A DNA stretch of 64,000 nt, taken from contig CAIIXF020000009.1 of NCBI GenBank assembly GCA_903813345.2, forward strand, positions 36,203,759-36,267,758, in the 5' to 3' direction. Shown here piece after piece: positions 55,568 through 64,000 of the stretch. Positions within the stretch are counted from its first letter, which is position 1. Each line of letters begins with the position of its first letter. The translations under genes and the position numbers were made by a program. The notes beneath the pieces were generated by a model. That model searched no databases and was not told where the DNA came from. It saw nothing but the letters and a program-made list of their open reading frames with translations. The DNA is from Owenia fusiformis. Taxonomy: Eukaryota; Annelida; Polychaeta; Sabellida; Oweniidae.

Positions 55568-57588
55568 CTGCAAATACATAAAACAGGAAAACTTTAAATT
55601 TGTTGATGAGGAATATATACCTGAATATACCTGATCTGTGCCTCCGATAGGGAAGGGAACAAGTAACAAATATACATACATATGGAATAAACAGCATGAG
55701 TGCATGCATTTCAGAGTTGCCAGTCTAAAAATCCACATTATTACTATGGCCTATATTCAACATTAAAAGGGTCATGGTCGGGTATATGCTTTTATCATAT
55801 CACTGTATTGGGATTTGTCTGTAAATTAGGGTCTAATGCTCTACTAATGCTTTTAGGATGTCACACTATATGGCTCTAATATCCCTTGATCTGGATCCTT
55901 CTGGTTCTAATGAAAGAGGTTGTATTGTGCTATATTATTTCTGCATCACTCTGGGAGCTCAGAAAGGCAATCAATATTTTCAATATGTTAATCTAATCCA
56001 GTCGTGCAACATAGCAAAACAGGAAGATTAAACAAGCATTTGAGAGGTACCCAAGCAGAGAGATTCATCTCTGATAAAACCATATGGACGTATGGAATGG
56101 CAATACTGAATCAAACTCTGTATAAAGAATGTTTCAACAACAGGTTCAGTTAAATAACAGGTGGCACTACAGTATACTAAAAACACCCAGAAACTTGAAT
56201 GATTAGCCAATTATAGAAAGATATTTAAATCGTATTCTTAGAATGATGCTAGAATGCTTAAATAAAGGCCAAGTCAAATCTAACATATTTCATCTTCTTT
56301 AGGCTTCTGTAAAAGGTTTAAATGCTAGAGGTACTCTTAATCTAAAGCCTGTAAATTTAAAACACTCCTAAAACATCTTAAACCTTCCTGTTAGTATCTT
56401 ATAACAGCTCATTCATTGTAATTAACCTTCTCAAAGACTAACACAAACCTAACACTTTTCAAGTCCCAAATGCACTCAACACTTTCAGAGAAAACATAGG
56501 GGATGCATCTATTATGAACATAATGCATACGAAGAAAATGAAAATGAATTCCCTAAACTCTGGAATTGATCTCAAAGTTGTGTTAATGTTCAAGGGATGA
56601 GGCAAGCTTTTATGTTGCAGGATAGAGCCTTGTATTTGCACTTATCCACATTTCCCTATTGTAATGGTCTTCCTGTTCTTCTATTGTGCCTGTCAAATTG
56701 AATTTGAGATGAATCTTTTATTTAAAGGACACAAACTATACTAGACGTCCAGATCTAACATTATATAGATTTCCAGCCTAAATGCCCAAAAACGAATCAG
56801 TTCTCCATATTCCTACTTACAAACAAGCCCTATAAATTTGAAATCAATGCTTTAATTATAGACAAGACAATAGACATAAATTTGTCTACCTTTAAAGTTC
56901 CTTATTTCCATATGAGTCTGTACTTGGTCAATGAGCTCTCATAAATTCAGGAGAGATGCAATAAATATATTATATGTATCATAGAGATGAGTCAACTGGG
57001 ATTATATGATGAAGTTGTCTCTTCATAATCTCAATTATGTTTATGCCAAAAAGCAGAATCTATCAAATAAAATGTTTGGTCAATTGGTTTCATTGGGTTC
57101 TGAATTTATAGCCAGGCTTTTTTTCCTGATTAAGGTATAGAACATTTAAATTCTATGCTGGCTTGTTTTTCTTTTATCTCGAATTTGACTCGATATAGAC
57201 ATGTCACCTATCACCTCTACCATTCTCAGTTCCAGGTAATGGGAATCAGGTGAGAATGCATTGACAATTTAAACAAAATGTATAACAGGTGATGTACATA
57301 AAATATAGATGATGTACATTAACAACAGGAATACTGATGATTGGCAAACAGGAGCTTTCATGTCAGATACAAGATCAAATGTTGATATATATTGCCATGA
57401 TCTCCTCCTAATCATTCAATCAGGGACGGGAGTGTCCCATATTCAGAAACATTATATCTATGATAAATTGCCTGTTCTGTATGCATAACCAATATTCCTT
57501 GCACCTTTTCATTATGGAAATTATACTGTAGAGGGCTTCAATACGAATATTAATAACAAATGTCCTATGAGGGAGTTGAGCTGTATAG
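55568..57588. other. Presumed FSTL first intron
   Basis: Upstream of the first FSTL exon found, which starts in phase 0. I looked for a signal-peptide exon ending in phase 0 with a donor and found none I could support. Confidence 0.4.
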
Positions 57589-57620
57589 TATGTATGTATG
57601 TATGTATATTTATTTATTTA
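57589..57620 (-). repeat. LINE 3' microsatellite tail
   Basis: Minus-strand AAATAAATAAATATACATAC plus further TACA repeats, marking the LINE 3' terminus. Confidence 0.7.
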
Positions 57621-57707
57621 AGTGCCTCGTATAGATACCCAGCCTATTTTAGGCTTATGGGGCACATTGTACAATATATTTGAAAACAATATTATAAGAT
57701 TAAATCT

Positions 57708-60700
57708 TTAAACAAAGCTTGCTCTTTTGATAAGAGCAGCATTCAGGAATTTTCCAGTATGGCGCACTAATCTAAAATCATGTAATAAATCTTTCAAAAG
57801 TTCATCATCAATAATAAGTTCTTGTTTTTGTAAAATACGTTTAACAGACAAAAATAAGTCATCTCGTAAGTTGTTATATGATGGGCATACTAGTAAAAAG
57901 TGGAACTCGTCCTCAATAATGGATATATTATCATTCTTACAATGTAAGCAAAGTCTCTGGTCAACTGGGATGGATCTATATCTTCCAGTCTCCAGCATTA
58001 ATGGTAGTGTGCCTGATCTTGCTTTTGCAAGCAATGATCTGAATGTTCTTGGCAAACAGTTTTTGACATAATCTTCTGTTCCAAATGATGTTTTAAATGT
58101 CCTATAAGTCCTTAGTTTTGGCATATTGGCGATCTTAAGTTTCCATTCTTCGATGTATCGTTGTAGTTCCGCCGTTTTAACAGAATCGAGGATGAGTGAA
58201 TTATCTCCAAAGTGTCTTGTTTCATATTCTCTTAGCAAATTGGCAGATATAAATATTTCTCTGACATCCTTGCACCAACATTTGTGTCCTAAGATAGCAT
58301 TTTCATAATCAAAGTCGAAAATTCTTCTAGTTAGCCTATCTCTAGGCATTTTGCTCAGTCTAATAAAGAGTCTCACCATCTCTAATCGGTGCCTTATGTT
58401 AGGCGGTATCCATCCCATATCACCGTAAATTGCTGGAAGGGGAGCGTATTTGCCCAGGCCAAGAAATGTTCGCATTGCTCGATTTTGTACTAACTGTGGT
58501 TTGCTAAATTCCTTATATCCCCAAACTCCTGATCCATAGTCCATGATTGGGGTAATTGCACTGTCGTATATCTTAGTATATGTACTGAAGTTTAATCCAT
58601 TTATGGAAAAATGTTTGCTGATAAGTCCACCAAGTGCACGACCGCTGGATTCAGCTAATGTTGTTGCAGTTTCGGTGTAGTCCAGTGTCTCGTTTAAAAT
58701 AAGACCGAGATAACGGTACGATTTTGCTATCACTAAATTAGAATTTCCAAACTTGAAGTTAAAATCAGTTTTTGACCGTGTAGCCCGTCTGAAATGTGTT
58801 ACTTGGGTTTTCTCTGTATTTACAGATAGACGCCATTTCGTTGTCCATACGTACATTGTATCTAACATTAATTGTAAATCCTGTTCCGTTGGCGCAATGA
58901 ACACCATGTCGTCCGCGTAAAGCAGAGTTGAAATATATTCATCGTTAATCCAAATTCCATTATTAAGACCTTTTATTTCCGTAACTAAGTCATTCACAAA
59001 GATGGACCAGAGTGTCGGAGAAATTTGGTCCCCCTGCTTGCATCCAAGCTCTGCGGTAAACCAGTCAGTTAAGTTCCCATTAAGTCTTACGGCATAAAGA
59101 ATTTGCGTGTACAGAGATCGGATGGCTAAGTACATCTTACCGTGTATATTGTTTTCAAGTAGTTTATACCATAGACAGTCGTGATTAATGGAATCGAAAC
59201 ATTTAGAAAAATCCACGAAACAGGCAAAAGTGTCCTCCTTAAGTCTCAGCCTATGACGTAATATTGTTGTAAGGGCGTATAAATGATCAATGCATGCACG
59301 AAATTTCCTAAATCCATTCTGCTCATCGTGCAGTATATTATTTGCGTCTAGGAATGTGTGCAGTCGTGTATTCAGGACGGACGATAAAATTTTACAGACT
59401 GTTGACATGAGACTGATCCCCCTGTAGTTTAGGGGCACCCTGGGGTCTTTTTTCCCAGACTTTGGGATGGGGTTAATTATAGATTTCGACCAACAGGTTG
59501 GCATGATACTGTATTCAAAACACATTTGTAGTAGCTTGTGAATCACATTTAATAAAGCATTGCATTTCAGCACTTCATTGGGGATATTTTCAATACCTGT
59601 GGCTTTATTAACTTTTAGACCTTGAATCGCATGTTGCACTTCTGCTAAAGAGATTGGGTTGTTTAAGTCGCCATGGTTAATAGCCTGATTATCAACTTCA
59701 TTATTAGAACGTGTATCTGCGTTTATCGAATGAAGTTGCTCTTCCCAGCGGTTAACTAAGTCCATGCATTCGTTTAAAAACATGTCATCGTAGTTACCAT
59801 TGTTTTTGTTAAAAAGGGATTCGAAGTCAGATTTCCATTTATTGAGGACCTGGTCTACATCACTGACCTTTTTACCATCCACCAGTATTTCCATTGGAAT
59901 ATCAGTTTTGTTTTTCCCCGGTCCAAGTTTATTTATTTCATCCCACATTGTTTTGGGGTTACTAGTTTCAAATTTCTGTATGTTATTTCGTGTTTCGTAG
60001 TCATATTTACGTTTATACTGTCTATACTTCTTGTCAAACAGTTTTTGTTTACTTTTAAATATATCTCGTATGTGTGTTTTTTCACGGTTTGAGCCTTTAT
60101 GCTTGATGTATTGCCTTTCGTGGAGACAAGCGTCCTTCCAGAGTGATTCAAGTTCTTCATTCCACCAAGGCTTTGGCCGGAACTTAGATTTCCTAGTCGT
60201 GCTTGTTTTAATGTCTTTAAATGTTAATTTAGAGTCCATTTCTGTGTGTAAAATTGATACAAATTCTTCATAAATATTGTCAATTTCACTTTGGCACTTA
60301 AGAGATGTCTCCATGCGATCACAGACACGGGCAATTGACCGAGCAACTCCTTCGCTAGTAAACATATCTATGGGAATTGTTCTGTCGTATTTCCTGTTAA
60401 CAGGATCGTTATAAGTTTGCGTCTGAGTAGTTGCAAAATTGCTGTTTTGGGCCCGATGTACATTTGTCGGCGTTATTATTTCAATTTCACACCAGACAAT
60501 AGAATGATCAAGTTTTGTATTGTCACGAATATTTGCGTCATTTTTGATGACTGAGATTGCCTTAACTCCACATTGTTTGATATAATCCAACATGTAGTAT
60601 GGTGTAATTATGTAATCAACAACTGATGATCCAATGGTTGATATATATGTGTAATTGTCGTGTTCATGAGTAACTCGACCATTGATAATGCATTGGCATC

Positions 60701-61262
60701 CATCTTTAAGAAAGTCCAACAGATAATCTCCGAATTTGTTGGATTTAGTATCAATCGAAGTACGTTCAGGTAAAATGTCAATATTTGAGTTAAAATCATC
60801 TTTATTCGCTATTCTTGAGTTGAAGTCTCCACAGATGACAAGTGGCGTTGAGTTATCAGAAAACAAATACAATTGTGTCAATAATGTATCATAAAATTCC
60901 TGCGCAGAGTTACCCCTACACGATTGTTCAGGAGGAAGATAACATACGCATAAAATAATTGAGTAATCATTATCATTTTTGTTGACAAGTTTGATCCATA
61001 ATATTCCTTCAAATGTTGAATCGATTCGTTGAACATCATATATATCCAACAGTGTATCCTTAATAAGAAAACCTACTCCTCCAGAACCACATTTAGCTCT
61101 GGTTGATATATTAACTCTATTTTGACCAAACCATGAATATTTATTTATATCAATTACATCGACATTTTTCAGGTATGTTTCACTTAATGCTAGTATATCC
61201 ATATCCACATGATCAATTATTTGTGAACGCACATTTGAGATCTTTTTGGTAGGCCACCCATT
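57708..61262 (-). CDS. LINE ORF2: endonuclease-reverse transcriptase
   Basis: Uninterrupted frame of ~1,180 codons. The APE endonuclease lies in the first ~250 residues (DMDILALSETYL, VICGDFNSRI, and KLDHSIVW near its end, with Leu in place of the usual Ser of the SDH motif). The reverse transcriptase is central (PIPKSGKKDPRVPLNYRGIS, DEQNGFRKFRACIDHL, FVDFSKCFDSINHDCLWYKL) with catalytic YADD at 58908-58919. The C-terminal zinc-knuckle-like motif is CLHCK...EFHFLLVC (C-x2-C-x12-H-x4-C). Family is I/Nimb- or CR1-like by motif style; not resolved. The N-terminal strand of the endonuclease lies on the far side of the MITE, so this copy should be inactive. Confidence 0.88.
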   Translation of the reverse strand, partial: NGWPTKKISNVRSQIIDHVDMDILALSETYLKNVDVIDINKYSWFGQNRVNISTRAKCGSGGVGFLIKDTLLDIYDVQRIDSTFEGILWIKLVNKNDNDYSIILCVCYLPPEQSCRGNSAQEFYDTLLTQLYLFSDNSTPLVICGDFNSRIANKDDFNSNIDILPERTSIDTKSNKFGDYLLDFLKDGCQCIINGRVTHEHDNYTYISTIGSSVVDYIITPYYMLDYIKQCGVKAISVIKNDANIRDNTKLDHSIVWCEIEIITPTNVHRAQNSNFATTQTQTYNDPVNRKYDRTIPIDMFTSEGVARSIARVCDRMETSLKCQSEIDNIYEEFVSILHTEMDSKLTFKDIKTSTTRKSKFRPKPWWNEELESLWKDACLHERQYIKHKGSNREKTHIRDIFKSKQKLFDKKYRQYKRKYDYETRNNIQKFETSNPKTMWDEINKLGPGKNKTDIPMEILVDGKKVSDVDQVLNKWKSDFESLFNKNNGNYDDMFLNECMDLVNRWEEQLHSINADTRSNNEVDNQAINHGDLNNPISLAEVQHAIQGLKVNKATGIENIPNEVLKCNALLNVIHKLLQMCFEYSIMPTCWSKSIINPIPKSGKKDPRVPLNYRGISLMSTVCKILSSVLNTRLHTFLDANNILHDEQNGFRKFRACIDHLYALTTILRHRLRLKEDTFACFVDFSKCFDSINHDCLWYKLLENNIHGKMYLAIRSLYTQILYAVRLNGNLTDWFTAELGCKQGDQISPTLWSIFVNDLVTEIKGLNNGIWINDEYISTLLYADDMVFIAPTEQDLQLMLDTMYVWTTKWRLSVNTEKTQVTHFRRATRSKTDFNFKFGNSNLVIAKSYRYLGLILNETLDYTETATTLAESSGRALGGLISKHFSINGLNFSTYTKIYDSAITPIMDYGSGVWGYKEFSKPQLVQNRAMRTFLGLGKYAPLPAIYGDMGWIPPNIRHRLEMVRLFIRLSKMPRDRLTRRIFDFDYENAILGHKCWCKDVREIFISANLLREYETRHFGDNSLILDSVKTAELQRYIEEWKLKIANMPKLRTYRTFKTSFGTEDYVKNCLPRTFRSLLAKARSGTLPLMLETGRYRSIPVDQRLCLHCKNDNISIIEDEFHFLLVCPSYNNLRDDLFLSVKRILQKQELIIDDELLKDLLHDFRLVRHTGKFLNAALIKRASFV

Positions 61263-61266
61263 AATA

Positions 61267-61759
61267 CTGTAAAACGGGTATTGTTAGCGAGGGGTAATTG
61301 TTAGCGATTGTTAGCGATCGCTATAGTTTCGCTAAAAATTCAATTCGCTAAAGTAAACCGGGGTTAAAATAAAACGGGCGCTAAAATTTGCAAATTCCCG
61401 GGAAACTACATGAATACTAGTATTTAAGGAGCTTTTCGTTCAGTGCTCGACTTCCGGTTTGTAATTTGAAAAAGGTAAATATTTTTAAATCGTATGTTTC
61501 TTTCAATATCTGAAGGATAAATAGCCATCCATCAGTGAAATAGTATTATAACATGTGCAATAGAAGTCTTACATTTTGATAATTCCTCTGTCATGTCCGT
61601 TATTCATTCTTCTGCCATGAATGATAAAATTTCTAATGCATTTCGCTAATTTGATTTTTTAAAGATTAATCTTCATTTCGCTAAAATTTCCCACGCTAAA
61701 ACCCCTTAAAATTGAAAAATCGCTAAAATTTCCCGGTGTCAAAATTACCCGTTTTACAG
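61267..61759. mobile_element. TA-flanked MITE nested in the LINE
   Basis: 493 bp. Ends CTGTAAAACGGGTA and TACCCGTTTTACAG, with TA at 61265-61266 and 61760-61761. The interior repeats CGCTAAAATTTCCC and GTTAGCGATTGTTAGCGATC. No coding frame. The reading frame of the LINE resumes across the empty site if one TA is removed with the element, which shows the order of insertion. Confidence 0.85.
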
Positions 61760-61800
61760 TATTCCAATGCCCTATAGTAATAGGCTGGGTGTTCTACGCA

Positions 61801-64000
61801 TTATTATTATAGTATGATTATATTAGAATTCTAGGAACTGAGAGCACATATATTATAACAAGCATCATTACATTTCTTCCTTTCAAATCCTGTTTTTCAA
61901 CAGGGAAGTTATATACTTTGCAAAAGTGTGACTTCCAATCTCAAAAAGAGGAACATATCTAAAATCATTAAGGATATTATTATATTATAACAGTCCTGGT
62001 ATTATAATAACTACTGTAAGCATATTAAAGATTATTTAAGATCCCAAAATAGACCATCGAGGGCTCAGTCCTCAATAACGCCATAGAAATACAAGAAAAT
62101 AAAATTCTGTTATCATTGTTCTGAATCATTTAGAAATGGGATTGAGTTAATATAATTACACAAAGAAAAAATTGATTCCTTATAGATAAGTCAGGAGCCA
62201 ACCAAATTAAACCTTGTCTTCTTCAGCGAATCATTAATTATCTTTGTGAAGTTATTGCATTATCCCAAGAATAACTATTCAACAGGAAACTCTAAATTGA
62301 TTTTTGGATTAAGTTGCGAACTGATGACATTTTCTGATCTCATGACTTGCTCTGTTGAATTATATTATATTAGCAAGTCTAAGCGAGGTCCAGGCATCTC
62401 TCATGAAGCACTGAGACATAGGAACAAATGAATAATGTCATAGTAAACCCATAATTCATTGTTATATCTCTTTAAGAGAACTCTATCTCTCTCCAAAGCA
62501 AAATAAAATTAGGAAGCATGAAAATTATAGTGCTGATGGTAAATTATGTAATTGTTGACTCTTGAAGAAGTAGACTGGGTGAATAATATACTTCCTGATT
62601 TCCTTCAACCAAAATGGGAGATTCAGAATTACAGCCTTTTGTAGCAGCCATATGTAGGCTAGAACCCCCCCCCTACCCACCCCTAGACACACCTGTTCTC
62701 CTTCACCTCTTGTGGACTGAGGTGAATAACAAGGGACTGGGTATGCACAAAAGGCAACTCCAAAATGCAACTAGGCATTAACATGCAAAATGTCACCACC
62801 TAACACATGTTACAGATGCAGACTGCCAAATGCCAAAAATTGACTGACGAAACATCATCCACAAAAAATTGGAGACTATAACAATATGTAAACATTTGTG
62901 GGAGTGACATAAAACATGCACCTACATCTACATTGTACAACCCGCCAATATTGCAAAAATTCACTATTCCACAATTCTATATTTTCCAACAAATTGATTT
63001 CTAAAGCAGTAATTGCACATCACTTTTTGACATAGAAGAAGATTTGATGTCACATCCATGAAATTGCTTTTTCACACCAGTATAAAATGATGATCATGTA
63101 TAGCCTAACACTGGCTGTTCTGTATATGATCCAGTTTGATACTACTGTAGTGTAAGTAGAGTGGTAGCTTACACTTACTAATAAAGGCAAGGGGAAACAT
63201 TTGAAAAAGATTATTACCTAATACTTCATTGTGCAGGTACGGTGAATGAATTATTAATTAAACTTGCCAATGATCATGGGGGTTTATCTATAATTTGATT
63301 AATAAATGTGTGATTCACCATTAGGTGATAACATCTTTTCATAAATCATTCGTCTTGCGAATCGGGGCTTTTTGTATATCATAAAAGCCTAGTTATTATC
63401 AGATATTGGATCCTGGGTCTTCAAAAATCACAAATCCCTCACCTTTTCAATAAAGTCAATTGAAAATGTGCACAAAATCTAACACAGAAAATCTGACATT
63501 GACTTCCAAAATGTGCAAAATATGAACTAATTACAAAATTAGAACAAGTTTTGTGAAGCGTGAAATCGAGACTGGGAACAAGAGTTGAATATACGCCAAG
63601 GAATCAAAAGACAGTGACAGGCACTGATATTGTGAAACAAATATTTCATTCTACTTTTGGTGAATACCCGTGGCATTTTCAGAGGAAATATGTGAAAGAT
63701 TCACAGGTATTCACCTCAACAGAATAAAATATTTCCAATTTATTCCATTAGTACAACTCTTGAGAAATACCTCCTAAATAAAATTGATGTTTGAAAAGCC
63801 CATACTCAATCCCATATTAGTTCAAATCCCATATCCAATCTTGTATTAACCAAAATCCCTCCTTATCCAATCCCATATTAGAATCTGTGGAACAGCGAAC
63901 TTTGACATGATTGTATACAGAACAAACTATTGAAGTTGAAAATTGATTATTGTGCTTAATTATAACAAACCATTGTACGAGAACTTCCTATTTCCCTTTC
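61801..64000. other. Right edge, no recognised gene
   Basis: AT-rich. ATCCCATATTAG-like short repeats near 63,800-63,880. May be intron or 5' flank of the FSTL gene. Confidence 0.45.

Larger units (their letters stand above)
57589..61800 (-). mobile_element. APE-type non-LTR retrotransposon (LINE), MITE-disrupted
   Basis: Encodes endonuclease and reverse transcriptase on the minus strand. The 3' end (left) is AAATAAATAAATATACATAC followed by more TACA units, a typical LINE tail. The right boundary is uncertain; the frame opens after a TAG at ~61,795. A 493-bp MITE at 61267-61759 splits the endonuclease N-terminus. Confidence 0.85.

Noticed and set aside
62525-62770. 81-codon minus-strand frame near the right edge as a FSTL first exon
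   Set aside because: No signal peptide at its start, no phase-0 donor and no family similarity.

Overview
The window is eukaryotic: AT-rich, intron-containing genes with standard GT-AG splice sites, and dense MITEs and retrotransposons. The gene set (executioner caspase, FOXRED2, FSTL4/5 family) is bilaterian. The repeat style suggests a marine invertebrate, plausibly a mollusc or another lophotrochozoan, but I cannot fix the taxon from sequence alone. I saw no bacterial features, CRISPR arrays or tRNA/rRNA genes.

Layout. (1) 1-10,800, minus strand: the 5' half of an executioner-type caspase. It has a tiny first coding exon, a short-prodomain exon and two phase-equivalent versions of the first p20 exon; the catalytic His/Cys exons lie beyond the left edge. 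(2) 10,800-14,890: a repeat-rich interval with a 30-bp perfect palindrome, a ~630-bp inverted-repeat element, an ~830-bp foldback and a dead LINE fragment. (3) 14,898-16,301, plus strand: an intronless-CDS F-box/LRR gene. It is tail-to-tail with (4) 16,925-23,799, minus strand: a complete ten-exon FOXRED2 (ERFAD) homologue of 600 codons. Its introns hold a ~1.5-kb element of ~130-bp tandem repeats and a 33/37-bp minisatellite built from a copied splice donor. (5) 23,800-28,026: an intergenic spacer. (6) 28,027-55,567, minus strand: fifteen exons (966 codons, 5' end missing) of a follistatin-like 4/5 gene. Domain order is acidic region, follistatin/Kazal, Lys-rich linker, EF-hands, two Ig domains and the conserved FSTL4/5 C-terminal region. 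(7) 33,908-41,754, plus strand: a Ty3/gypsy chromodomain LTR retrotransposon with LTRs identical by eye, inserted antisense in an FSTL intron. (8) 57,589-~61,800, minus strand: an APE-type non-LTR retrotransposon, disrupted near its 5' end by a TA-flanked MITE. The remainder to 64,000 holds nothing I recognise.

The host genes do not form a pathway. The caspase acts in apoptosis, FOXRED2 in ER redox/ERAD, FSTL5 is secreted, and the F-box protein is a ubiquitin-ligase adaptor. The exon models were built by hand: every reported junction keeps phase, and the FOXRED2 and FSTL coding lengths divide by three. The best leads are the two interchangeable caspase exons, the splice-donor minisatellite, the duplicated EF-hand mini-exon and the apparently young gypsy element with gag and pol in one frame separated by a single TGA.
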